5,621 bases of DNA from contig JAFVCI010000048.1 in NCBI GenBank assembly GCA_017479315.1, positions 1 through 5,621 on the forward strand. The letters are read 5' to 3'. This DNA is from Opitutales bacterium. GTDB taxonomy: Bacteria > Verrucomicrobiota > Verrucomicrobiia > Opitutales > UBA9783. Both the position numbers and the translations under genes were made by a program. Below are positions 1 through 5,621 of this stretch, one piece after another; position 1 is the first letter of the stretch; each line of letters begins with the position of its first letter. The notes below the pieces were generated by a model, which ran no database searches, was not told where the DNA came from, and saw only the letters and a list, made by a program, of their open reading frames with translations.

Positions 1-235
1 CCTTAATCTCCGTACAATAGCCGGCGAGGGCTTCGTCGATGGCATTATCGACCAATTCGAAGACGCAATGATGCAACCCGCGCTCATGCGTATCGCCGAT
101 GTACATATCGGGACGCTTGCGAACGCCTTCCAATCCCTCCAGCTTTTGAATTTTCGATGCGTCGTATTTTTCCTGCACCTTTTCGGGCACCGACATCGCC
201 TCTTCCAACGTCATCTGCGTTTCTTCCGTCCCCAT
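1..235 (-). CDS. gyrB: DNA gyrase subunit B, N-terminal fragment (runs off the left edge)
   Basis: GyrB is the ATPase subunit of DNA gyrase, the type II topoisomerase that introduces negative supercoils. Only codons 1-78 are in the window. The reading begins MGTEETQMTLEEAM and contains YDASKIQKLEGLEGVRKRPD, then MYIGDT, then GLHHCVFELVDNAIDEALAG. This is the start of the GHKL ATPase domain. Glu60 corresponds to the catalytic Glu42 and Asn64 to the Mg-ATP ligand Asn46 of the E. coli enzyme. About 19 mostly acidic residues precede the point where E. coli GyrB begins its conserved YDSSSI stretch, so there is a short N-terminal extension. ParE is unlikely because the RPDMYIGDT...GLHH wording is gyrase-like. 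The start is the ATG at 235-233; an in-frame GTG three codons upstream (244-242) is an alternative, and an in-frame TAA lies above it. No Shine-Dalgarno sequence is obvious for either start. Confidence 0.95.
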   Translation of the reverse strand, partial: MGTEETQMTLEEAMSVPEKVQEKYDASKIQKLEGLEGVRKRPDMYIGDTHERGLHHCVFELVDNAIDEALAGYCTEIK

Positions 236-331
236 GTTTGCCACTATTGTTGGTTAAATAAAGGGATTTTGCAAGGAAGGAAAATGCACGAAATATCCGA
301 AATGACGGAAACAACCGCTCCGAAATTTCCG

Positions 332-360
332 ATTATACGAAAACGATCGTCACATCGTCA
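332..360 (-). promoter_or_regulatory. Candidate promoter for gyrB
   Basis: Reading toward gyrB there is a perfect -10 hexamer TATAAT (plus-strand 332-337). Seventeen bases upstream lies a weak -35 hexamer TGACGA (355-360). Transcription would start around 325 and give a leader of roughly 90 bases. The -35 match is poor, so the call rests on the -10 and on its position in the gap between frr and gyrB. The rest of the gap (236-506) is AT-rich and contains no convincing gene. A run of seven T on the minus strand (about 451-457) follows frr, but I found no stable stem in front of it. Confidence 0.4.
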
Positions 361-506
361 TCTCTTCCGATACTCAATGCACTCCGATCATCAACACGGA
401 AAGTTCTGCCGTTACTTATGAAACCTTAACAAATTTTCAACTTTATTCTTAAAAAAACAAACCCCGAATTCCGCCGAAAATCAATCGAAACAACTCCGAC
501 GCCCCC

Positions 507-1067
507 CTACACCGCCGTCAATTCCCGCGATTTTTCCTCCAAAAGCGCATCGATTTTCCTCACATAACGGTCGGTCAGGGTTTGAATTTCTTTTTCGAGC
601 TTCTTGACGTCGTCCTCCGTGCAGGTACCGGCTTTTTTCATTTCCTTGACCTTTTCCAATGCGTCGCGACGGCAACCGCGCACGGAAACTTTTCCCTCTT
701 CCGCCATACCGCCCGCGAGTTTCACCAGTTCCGCGCGACGCTCGCGGCTCAATTCCGGCAACGGACAATGGACGCTTTCTCCCATCACGGAAGCATTGAT
801 GCCTAAGTTCGCCAATAAGATGCCTTTTTCGATGGGTTTCAAATTCGCCTTATCCCACGGTTGCACGCGCAAGGTACGCGCATCGGGCGTGGTAATCGAT
901 GCAATATCCTTTAAACGCATCTTCGAACCGTACACCTCGACGAGTACGTTTTCGAGCATCTGCGGCGACGCCTTCCCCGTATGCAGGGTACCGAATTGCC
1001 GTTGCGTATGCTCGACCGACTGTTGCATGGCGGTTTCGGCAGGTTTCAGAATTGCGTTAAAATCCAT
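507..1067 (-). CDS. frr: Ribosome recycling factor
   Basis: RRF acts with EF-G in the cytoplasm to split the post-termination ribosome so that the subunits can be reused. The product is 186 residues, against 185 in E. coli, and aligns end to end. Recognisable blocks are LHTGKASPQMLENVLVEVYG (residues 28-47), LKDIASITTPDARTLRVQPW (52-71), IEKGILLANLGIN (79-91), CPLPELSRERRAELVKLA (101-118) and VRGCRRDALEKVK (129-141). The functional arginine cluster around E. coli Arg129, Arg132 and Arg133 is kept as Arg130, Arg133 and Arg134. The E. coli KIRTGRAS motif reads TLHTGKAS here, so Arg28 is replaced by His29 and Arg31 by Lys32. The frame is open to an ATG at 1115, but the ATG at 1067 is preferred: it starts where the family starts and has an AAGG just upstream. 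In many bacteria frr directly follows pyrH; here 2.1 kb with two opposite-strand genes intervenes. Confidence 0.96.
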   Translation of the reverse strand: MDFNAILKPAETAMQQSVEHTQRQFGTLHTGKASPQMLENVLVEVYGSKMRLKDIASITTPDARTLRVQPWDKANLKPIEKGILLANLGINASVMGESVHCPLPELSRERRAELVKLAGGMAEEGKVSVRGCRRDALEKVKEMKKAGTCTEDDVKKLEKEIQTLTDRYVRKIDALLEEKSRELTAV

Positions 1068-1263
1068 CGCCCTTACTTTATGACGTTTGTCGGATAAAGG
1101 CAATGATGAACACACAACTTAACGGATGATTCCAACGGCAAAAAGCAGTCAAAAACGGCTGCCCAACGTGCTTTGTATTCGAAAAACATCCGCAAACCCG
1201 AATTTTTGATAAAAAAATCCGAAAATCGTCCGATATTTTTAATAAAATGGACAAAAGGCTCTT
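1068..1263. promoter_or_regulatory. Divergent intergenic region between frr and the accessory gene pair
   Basis: These 196 bases separate two genes that point away from each other, so the region should hold promoters for both. Bases 1201-1250 are strongly AT-rich. On the plus strand a TTGATA (1206-1211) resembles a -35 box for the 113-codon gene, but no good -10 lies at the right distance. On the minus strand TTGACT (from 1155 down to 1150) is the best -35-like hexamer toward frr, again without a convincing -10. The role is inferred mainly from the gene layout. Confidence 0.3.
1141..1163 (-). terminator. Terminator-like hairpin in the leader of frr
   Basis: On the minus strand GCAGCC and GACTGC can pair around a GTTTTT loop, with one C-A mismatch, followed directly by five T. 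The same arms pair on the plus strand with one G-U wobble but lack a T-run there. It lies about 75 bases upstream of the frr start. It could be a weak terminator, an attenuator, or chance; the stem is only six pairs and imperfect. Confidence 0.25.
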
Positions 1264-1605
1264 ATGACCGATAACCGCATATCCTCACAAATCGGAAACG
1301 CAACCTCCGCAAAACTTGCCGGTCTCTTCCCTGCGGGAGGCGATGCTGCGTCCGTTTCCAAAAACGCCGTCGGGAACTTCTCCGAAAACGCCCTTGTGCA
1401 AAATCTCGGCAGGGCGGGCAACATCACGCACCTGAATGCCCGTCACGACGGTATCCAAAGAACGGTGAATGCCGTCGCACACGGAAAGTCCGTGTTTTCG
1501 CAGTCAAAGCTTATTCATCAAAGCACACCGCAACCGAAGAGCGACCCGATCTCGGTCGGTCTGGATGATGCCGCACTGAACCGTGTCATCGCATCGAAAG
1601 CCTGA
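1264..1605 (+). CDS. Hypothetical protein, 113 aa, first gene of an accessory pair
   Basis: I do not recognise this protein. It starts at ATG 1264 with a well-placed AAGG (1255-1258, five bases before the start) and ends at TGA 1603-1605. The product begins MTDNRISSQIGNATSAKLAG and is rich in Ser, Asn, Ala and Gly. It has no cysteine, no membrane segment and no signal peptide. Acidic residues are few against about eleven Lys/Arg, so it should be basic. The second half contains a basic, histidine-containing stretch (about residues 56-86) and a Pro/Gln/Lys linker (STPQPKSDP, 87-95). Low complexity and polarity suggest partial disorder. It lies on the opposite strand to all flanking housekeeping genes, 59 bases ahead of the 472-codon gene, so the two are probably co-transcribed. 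A small partner or secreted protein is possible, but its basic character does not fit a typical acidic type III secretion chaperone. Confidence 0.7.
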   Translation: MTDNRISSQIGNATSAKLAGLFPAGGDAASVSKNAVGNFSENALVQNLGRAGNITHLNARHDGIQRTVNAVAHGKSVFSQSKLIHQSTPQPKSDPISVGLDDAALNRVIASKA

Positions 1606-1648
1606 AAATTCGCACGGAGGCATTTTAGGAGCACCGGGAAGCGTACCG

Positions 1649-1654
1649 AAGGAG
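1649..1654 (+). promoter_or_regulatory. Strong ribosome binding site of the 472-aa gene
   Basis: AAGGAG sits 10 bases before the ATG at 1665. It is the closest match to a consensus Shine-Dalgarno sequence that I see in the window, where most other genes have weak ones. Two further purine clusters (GGAGG near 1616 and AGGAG near 1628) lie upstream in the same 59-base spacer. The site fixes the start at 1665 and suggests efficient translation. Confidence 0.6.
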
Positions 1655-1664
1655 AAAAAACATC

Positions 1665-3083
1665 ATGCAAAGCTTTAACGTCAATAGTTCCGTACAGCCT
1701 TCAACCATTCATGTCGATAACAGCTTAAACACAAATACGCCTTCGAACGTTCGTGAAGCACAACACCTGCAATTTCCGAGTTCCGCTGAAAAACTGGGTG
1801 TCTCGCTTGCACAAAGCCTGGAGAACCTGGAGAAAACGCACTTCGTAAATCCGTTCAAAGGGTTCTTTGGGAAAGGTTTCGTGCATGCTTTTAAACAGTT
1901 AGCCGCTAACATAGCACAGAATTACAACGCTTTAAAAAACGGAAATGCAATAAAAGAACAGGTTTTTCGCGATTTAAATAGAAATGTTAAATCTTTTCTC
2001 GACGATAACGGCGACATAACTCCGGAATATTTTGCGGAAAACGTAGGGATAAGAGGGCAAAAAACGGTTTCCGATAAAAACAAAGAAATACAGCAATATG
2101 TCAAAGCATTTACAACATACCTGTCGAAAGACAGTGCGAAGACGGAAACCGATCAACTGCTTGATGAAAGCATACAAATGCTCAATCAGATAATCCAAAA
2201 GACAGACAAGTGTATCCAAAAGGGTCTGGAAACACAGCGTCTTACATCCCTTAATACGCAACTGGATAGCATTCAAGAGGCAATATCGAAGACGATTAAC
2301 GATATTCAGTTGAACAGCGATATAAGAGATTTTGAATGGTACGAAAACTTGAAAGAATTACAAAAGAGCATTGAGGGCACAACCACGCCGACAGAGATGG
2401 AACAAAAATACAAAAATCTATGTTCGGCACGGGATGTTTGCCAAAATTTACAATGCCTGCAAACTCACTATGCGAAAAGTGCCAAGTGGTACATAGAGGA
2501 CAGTAAAAAGATGTTAAAAAGCATGACGGGTGAGCTTGCAACGACACTCGATAACCATCTCGATTCAGTGTACACAAAGCAAATAAAAGAAGATAAGGAT
2601 GTATCGGCTGCCGTTAAAGATATCGAAAACCGCATTAAGAACGGCTCACCAGATGAACAAAAAACCGCATTAAACCGTTTAAACACATTACGCCTTCAAT
2701 ACGGGGTGTTATCCGACGGTACGGAAGTGAAGGGATTGAAACCGTTTTTTAATGATTTGCAATCACGGTTGGAAGAAAAAATAAAAGAACATGTCTCGCG
2801 GAAACTCCAAGATACAAAAACGGCATTTCGAGACGTGGAAACGACATTTTCCGTTTACATACAAGACCTTGCAAAAATAAAAAGTCCGAAAAGCAAAGAA
2901 CAGCTGTTGACCAAACATTACGAATCGCTTTTGCCTCAAATGGAACAAATCTTCAAAAATACCGCGGATAAGCTTTCCGACAACGAAATTGCAAAACACG
3001 ATTGCCAAAACATTTACGATGTTGCCAAAAAGGAAATGCGAGACATGTACGTCAACGAGCTCAAAACAATCCGAAACAGCTGA
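1665..3083 (+). CDS. Uncharacterised lysine-rich helical protein, 472 aa, possible secreted or host-interaction protein
   Basis: I do not recognise a family. The first 28 residues (MQSFNVNSSVQPSTIHVDNS onward) are rich in Ser, Thr, Asn and Gln and probably disordered. A short aromatic and glycine-rich patch follows (NPFKGFFGKGF, 62-72). From about residue 73 to the end the sequence is dominated by Lys, Glu, Gln, Asp and Leu and should be almost entirely helical, with coiled-coil-like stretches near 164-236, 360-405 and 410-470. Five cysteines occur (183, 253, 259, 264, 447), three of them within 12 residues. There is no Sec signal peptide or transmembrane segment. Base composition differs from the neighbours: 1921-1980 is 17/60 G+C and 2041-2100 is 22/60, whereas 661-720 in frr is 40/60. 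The start is supported by AAGGAG ten bases upstream. The polar N-terminus, helical body and foreign-looking composition would fit an effector of a specialised secretion system, but no secretion gene is nearby; treat this as a hypothesis. A structural coiled-coil protein is an alternative. Confidence 0.8.
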   Translation: MQSFNVNSSVQPSTIHVDNSLNTNTPSNVREAQHLQFPSSAEKLGVSLAQSLENLEKTHFVNPFKGFFGKGFVHAFKQLAANIAQNYNALKNGNAIKEQVFRDLNRNVKSFLDDNGDITPEYFAENVGIRGQKTVSDKNKEIQQYVKAFTTYLSKDSAKTETDQLLDESIQMLNQIIQKTDKCIQKGLETQRLTSLNTQLDSIQEAISKTINDIQLNSDIRDFEWYENLKELQKSIEGTTTPTEMEQKYKNLCSARDVCQNLQCLQTHYAKSAKWYIEDSKKMLKSMTGELATTLDNHLDSVYTKQIKEDKDVSAAVKDIENRIKNGSPDEQKTALNRLNTLRLQYGVLSDGTEVKGLKPFFNDLQSRLEEKIKEHVSRKLQDTKTAFRDVETTFSVYIQDLAKIKSPKSKEQLLTKHYESLLPQMEQIFKNTADKLSDNEIAKHDCQNIYDVAKKEMRDMYVNELKTIRNS

Positions 3084-3166
3084 AACACCTTCAAACCGTA
3101 TGGATTGACGTTCGCCACGAGCCACATACCGACGCAAAGAATAGAGACAATACGTTCTCGGGAAAC

Positions 3167-3180
3167 GACGACCAATCGTC
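3167..3180 (-). terminator. Weak hairpin after pyrH
   Basis: On the minus strand, about 30 bases past the pyrH stop, GACGA and TCGTC pair around a TTGG loop, followed by GTTT. It lies in the 127-base gap between the convergent 3' ends of pyrH and the 472-codon gene. The five-pair stem and short T-tract make it a poor intrinsic terminator. I saw no better one in 3084-3210 on either strand. Confidence 0.2.
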
Positions 3181-3210
3181 ACCCGGTACCGCCGCTTCGC
3201 ATAACTTTCT

Positions 3211-3906
3211 TCACTCCCCCACCCGTGTCCCGAGCCCTTTCCCGTGCGCCGCTTCGTAAATCGCATTCGGTCGGTGAACATCAAAAACAAACAGCGGCAT
3301 TTTCTGTTCGCGACACAATTCGAACGCACACCCGTCCATCACCGCATAATGGCCTTCGCACGCCTCTTCATACGTCAAATGTTCGAAACGCTTTGCATCC
3401 GAAAAACGCTTCGGATCTTTGTTAAAGATACCATCCACATCGGTTGCTTTTAACAAAAGATCGGCTTTTATTTCGCAGGCACGCAACGCCGCCGCGGTAT
3501 CGGTTGAAAAGAACGCATGCCCCGTCCCGCCGGCAAACAAGACAATCGTTCCGTCCGACAACGCCTGCCGTGCACGTTGCAAATCGAAAGCTTCAATACT
3601 CCCGCCGCATAAGGCAGTGCCGAAAATCACCGCAGACAATTCAAATTTTTGGAAGCACGCCCGCAGAAACAACGCATTCAGGCACGTCGCCGTCATTCCG
3701 ATTTCATCGGCAACGCAACGCTCCAAAATATAACCGTTCCGACCGCCACGGAAGATATTCCCGCCGCCGATCACGAGCGCGATTTGGAAACCTTCATCGT
3801 GCAGACGTTTCAGTTGATCGATGACGGTGTTAATTTTCCCAATGTCCCAAATGGAGGCCTCGTTTTTTAAAAATTCGCCGCTTAATTTGAGTAAAATGCA
3901 TTTCAT
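3211..3906 (-). CDS. pyrH: UMP kinase (uridylate kinase)
   Basis: PyrH phosphorylates UMP to UDP with ATP, the step that feeds UTP and CTP synthesis, and belongs to the amino-acid kinase fold family. The product is 231 residues, against 241 in E. coli. Motifs run in order: LLKLSGE (5-11, phosphate-binding lysine), VIGGGNIFRG (45-54, with Arg53 matching E. coli Arg62), ADEIGMTATCLN (66-77, with Asp67 matching Asp77), LFAGGTGHAFFSTDTAA (123-139), LLKATDVDGIFNKDP (151-165) and VMDGCAFELCREQKMPLFVF (189-208). The N-terminus is shorter than in E. coli, with few residues ahead of the first strand. The usually conserved GTGNPFF motif reads GTGHAFF, so His130 and Ala131 replace E. coli Asn140 and Pro141. 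The ATG at 3906 puts the first strand directly at the start; no clear Shine-Dalgarno is seen, the nearest being GGGAG about 15 bases upstream. The gene is 130 bases downstream of prmC and is not followed by frr as is common. Confidence 0.95.
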   Translation of the reverse strand: MKCILLKLSGEFLKNEASIWDIGKINTVIDQLKRLHDEGFQIALVIGGGNIFRGGRNGYILERCVADEIGMTATCLNALFLRACFQKFELSAVIFGTALCGGSIEAFDLQRARQALSDGTIVLFAGGTGHAFFSTDTAAALRACEIKADLLLKATDVDGIFNKDPKRFSDAKRFEHLTYEEACEGHYAVMDGCAFELCREQKMPLFVFDVHRPNAIYEAAHGKGLGTRVGE

Positions 3907-3987
3907 ATCCGTTTAAAACAACTCCCGCAACCCCATCCGTCAAAAGCCAACCCAATCGAACACCACGTGCTCTCCACCGGTAACAAC

Positions 3988-4015
3988 CTTATAACAGTCA
4001 TTGTTCAAAAACCAA
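3988..4015 (-). promoter_or_regulatory. Candidate extended -10 promoter for pyrH
   Basis: In the 130-base gap between prmC and pyrH the minus strand reads TGTTATAAG, an extended -10 with hexamer TATAAG (3988-3993). Sixteen bases upstream is the -35-like TTGGTT (4010-4015). The leader to the pyrH ATG would be about 75 bases. This suggests pyrH can be transcribed independently of prmC. The match is good for the -10 and moderate for the -35. Confidence 0.4.
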
Positions 4016-4036
4016 AGGCATCGAACCTGACACACC

Positions 4037-4924
4037 TCACGCCCACGCCCAAAAGTACCGCTCACGATGCGACAAATCAAGCGTCGATTGTGTCTTTGCG
4101 TAACCGAGCGTTTTTTCATACGCATGCAAAGCAGTATGTTGGGTACAACCTGTTTCCATCACCAAAAAACCGCCGCGCTTCAAATACTCGGGTGCCTTTG
4201 AAAGAATGTGTTTCAAGTCCGCCAAACCCTCTTCACCCGCCGTTAAAGCACCCTTCGGTTCGAAACAACGCACTTCCGGTTGTAACGATCGATATTCTTC
4301 TTCACTCACGTAAGGAGGATTGGAAATAATCACATCGAACGTCCCTTCGACATTTTCAAACCAATCGCTTTGTACAAAAGAAATGCGATCCCGAACATTA
4401 TTTTCAATCGAATTCTTTTCAGCAACCGCCAATGCCTCCGCCGAACAATCGACCGCCGTGAGTTTGATACTCGGGAACAACGCCGCTAAAGCAATCGCAA
4501 TCGCCCCGCTGCCCGTTCCGAGATCCAAAATTGCCAAACTCTTTTGTTCTCCACCCGCAATATCCGGCGAACTCGATGGTTCTTTGAAAAAATTTTCCGT
4601 CAGATATTGCTGCATTTGATACACCAACTCCTCCGTTTCGGGGCGCGGAACGAGCACGCGTTGATCGACGTGCAGTTTTTGACCGAAAAAATCAACCTCT
4701 CCGACGATATACTGCAACGGCTCCCGTTGCGCCCGACGCACGGACAATGCCCGCAACCGTTCCGTCTGTTCCGCGGTCAGCACTCGGTCAGGTGTTAAAA
4801 ACAACTCCAGACGTTTGCAATGAAGCACAAACGACAACAGCCATTCGGCATCGGTGCTCGGATGCTCAACTCCGTGCCGTCCCAGGTATGCCGTCAACGA
4901 CCACAACGCCTCCGCGACACGCAT
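4037..4924 (-). CDS. prmC: Peptide chain release factor N5-glutamine methyltransferase
   Basis: PrmC (formerly HemK) transfers a methyl group from S-adenosylmethionine to the glutamine of the GGQ motif in release factors RF1 and RF2, which speeds peptide release. The 295-residue product has the family's helical N-terminal domain (about 1-75, including HPSTDAEWLLSFVL at 21-34). It then has VLVPRPETEEL (90-100), the SAM-binding motif I ILDLGTGSGAIAIALA (132-147), the acidic VDCSAEALAVAEKN (158-171) and the catalytic NPPYVSEEE (202-210), where Asn-Pro-Pro-Tyr holds the glutamine side chain. EPKGALTAGEEGL (222-234) and the C-terminal RERYFWAW are also typical. A Ser/Glu-rich linker at 114-129 accounts for its slightly greater length. 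The ATG at 4924 matches the usual family start; an in-frame TGA lies 12 bases upstream. The bases before the ATG are pyrimidine-rich with no Shine-Dalgarno sequence. prfA, the common upstream partner, is not there. Confidence 0.96.
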   Translation of the reverse strand: MRVAEALWSLTAYLGRHGVEHPSTDAEWLLSFVLHCKRLELFLTPDRVLTAEQTERLRALSVRRAQREPLQYIVGEVDFFGQKLHVDQRVLVPRPETEELVYQMQQYLTENFFKEPSSSPDIAGGEQKSLAILDLGTGSGAIAIALAALFPSIKLTAVDCSAEALAVAEKNSIENNVRDRISFVQSDWFENVEGTFDVIISNPPYVSEEEYRSLQPEVRCFEPKGALTAGEEGLADLKHILSKAPEYLKRGGFLVMETGCTQHTALHAYEKTLGYAKTQSTLDLSHRERYFWAWA

Positions 4925-4989
4925 AGAAAAGAAAAGTCAGGTGCGGTAATCATCGGCGACGATCTCCGTCGTTCCCGCCGTCACACGCA

Positions 4990-5025
4990 TCGCGATGGCA
5001 CCGCGACATCAGCGGTACCACCTTT
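4990..5025 (-). promoter_or_regulatory. Candidate structured leader element upstream of prmC, T-box-like sequence
   Basis: On the minus strand the arms GGTGGTACCGC (5022-5012) and GCGGTGCCATC (5004-4994) form an 11-pair stem around the loop TGATGTC. Two pairs are G-U wobbles that would be A-C mismatches on the other strand, so an RNA read toward prmC is favoured. The 5' arm lies in AAAGGTGGTACCGCT (5025-5011), which differs at two positions from AAGGGTGGTACCGCG, a common form of the T-box core. A second hairpin, TCGCG with CGCGA around GTGCCAT (5006-4990), uses some of the same bases, so the two are mutually exclusive. No T-run follows, and prmC is not a usual T-box target. The switch role is speculative. 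Confidence 0.3.
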
Positions 5026-5188
5026 GACCATTACCCCACTGCACGACACCCGTTCCGTACGCCATCATCAACGACGTGTCACACCAAAAACACCCGCAAC
5101 ATTCAACCGAAGCACCTCGAAAACGGCTTGAAAACACATAAAACACCGCTTCGCAATGCCCGCAAACCACGCAACGCACAGAAACCGC

Positions 5189-5220
5189 AAAACGCCGTCT
5201 GTCACGCACGCTTCAAACGG
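5189..5220 (-). terminator. Possible terminator of rpmB
   Basis: About 15 bases after the rpmB stop the minus strand can pair CCGTTT (5220-5215) with AGACGG (5200-5195), including one G-U pair, around a 14-base loop. CG and four T follow. Its position fits an intrinsic terminator, but the stem is short, the loop large and the T-tract brief. Confidence 0.3.
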
Positions 5221-5234
5221 TACGCCGGCACGAA

Positions 5235-5471
5235 CTACGAAACAACCTTCTCGACCAAACCGGCTTTAATCGCTTTCACCGCCACCCAAACGCGACGCAT
5301 CTGCCCGTTCGGAAGTTTAATCTTCACGCGTTGCAAGTTCGGCTTGAAAATGCGCGGCCACTTCTTCGTCACGTGCGTCCCGATACCGCCGCTCTTCTTC
5401 GATTGACCTTTCCGACTGATGCGCGAACCGATTACGCGCTTCTTCCCCGTGATAAAACAAATGCGTGCCAT
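5235..5471 (-). CDS. rpmB: 50S ribosomal protein L28
   Basis: L28 is a small basic protein of the large ribosomal subunit. The 78-residue product matches the family length. It begins MARICFITGKKRVIGSRISR and contains KKWPRIFKPNLQRVKIKLPN, then a run ending RRVWVAVKAIKAGLVEKV, the usual L28 core and C-terminus. Only one cysteine is present near the N-terminus, so this is the form without the zinc-binding CxxC pair. The frame is open to an ATG at 5498, but the start at 5471 is preferred because it has GGGAG six bases upstream and fits the family N-terminus. No rpmG or other ribosomal gene adjoins it within the window. The upstream 150 bases (5472-5621) hold no recognisable gene or confident promoter. 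Confidence 0.95.
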   Translation of the reverse strand: MARICFITGKKRVIGSRISRKGQSKKSGGIGTHVTKKWPRIFKPNLQRVKIKLPNGQMRRVWVAVKAIKAGLVEKVVS

Positions 5472-5621
5472 AGAATACTCCCGAGATACTGCTTTCACGG
5501 AACGGATTTTTATTCTTCACCGCAAGCTTTTTCGAAAAACGCGTTGCCTGCCAAAACCGACGCCGATACACGCTGTTTAAATCCTACCGTTAATTTCAAC
5601 CACACTCGAAGCCTGTATCCC

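Larger units (their letters stand above)
4925..5234. other. 310-base gap between rpmB and prmC with no convincing gene
   Basis: Frames in this gap are short, cysteine- or arginine-rich and without family resemblance. I saw no tRNA, tmRNA, SRP RNA or RNase P signature. Read toward prmC it contains a possible terminator just after rpmB, a wobble-rich stem (arms 5076-5084 and 5041-5049) and the hairpin listed separately at 4994-5022. It may be a long structured leader of prmC. Confidence 0.5.

Noticed and set aside
457..480. Intrinsic terminator after frr
   Set aside because: There is a T-run on the minus strand, but the preceding GAATTC-centred sequence leaves no room for a loop and no alternative stem was found.
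604..1083. Long plus-strand open frame opposite frr (159 codons)
   Set aside because: It is antisense to a complete, well-conserved RRF gene, and its serine- and arginine-rich translation looks like a shadow frame.
1068..1115. Upstream in-frame ATG that would lengthen frr by 16 residues
   Set aside because: The extra residues do not fit the RRF family, whereas the ATG at 1067 matches the usual length and has a purine-rich site just before it.
1995..2045. EF-hand-like stretch LDDNGDITPEYF in the 472-aa protein
   Set aside because: The first calcium ligand and the final glutamate are not at the correct loop positions, so calcium binding is not supported.
1116..3210. Flanking direct repeats or a target-site duplication around the accessory cassette
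   Set aside because: Only a 7-base TGACGTT match was found in the two flanks, not at symmetric positions, and no transposase or integrase is present.
5009..5209. Cysteine-rich 66-codon minus-strand frame between rpmB and prmC
   Set aside because: No ribosome binding site, no family resemblance and no ordered CxxC spacing; the frame crosses the hairpin region and is probably chance.

Overview
The window looks like a chromosomal segment from a bacterium of the PVC group, most likely a verrucomicrobial (Opitutales- or Puniceicoccales-like) lineage. The lineage call is an inference from the wording of the conserved proteins, for example RPDMYIGDT and GLHHCVFELVDN in GyrB and LHTGKASP in ribosome recycling factor. 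No rRNA or complete phylogenetic marker is present to confirm it.

Minus-strand housekeeping genes, read from the right end, are rpmB (ribosomal protein L28, 5471-5235), prmC (release-factor glutamine methyltransferase, 4924-4037), pyrH (UMP kinase, 3906-3211), frr (ribosome recycling factor, 1067-507) and the first 78 codons of gyrB (235 to the left edge). Four of these five serve protein synthesis or nucleotide supply. They are not packed into one tight operon. The gaps between them are 130 to 310 bases, and some contain promoter-like or hairpin sequences.

The usual bacterial partners pyrH and frr are separated here by 2.1 kb. The separating segment carries two genes on the opposite strand: a 113-codon gene (1264-1605) and a 472-codon gene (1665-3083). 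Neither product is recognised. The larger gene is clearly more AT-rich than its neighbours and encodes a lysine-rich, probably all-helical protein with a Ser/Asn/Thr-rich N-terminus. This accessory pair is the most unusual part of the window. One hypothesis is a secreted or host-interaction protein with a small partner, but nothing in the sequence proves it.

The 310-base gap between rpmB and prmC holds no convincing gene, and prfA, the common partner of prmC, is absent. Read toward prmC, the gap can form an 11-bp hairpin whose 5' arm resembles the T-box core sequence, plus an overlapping alternative hairpin. It is therefore a candidate structured leader.
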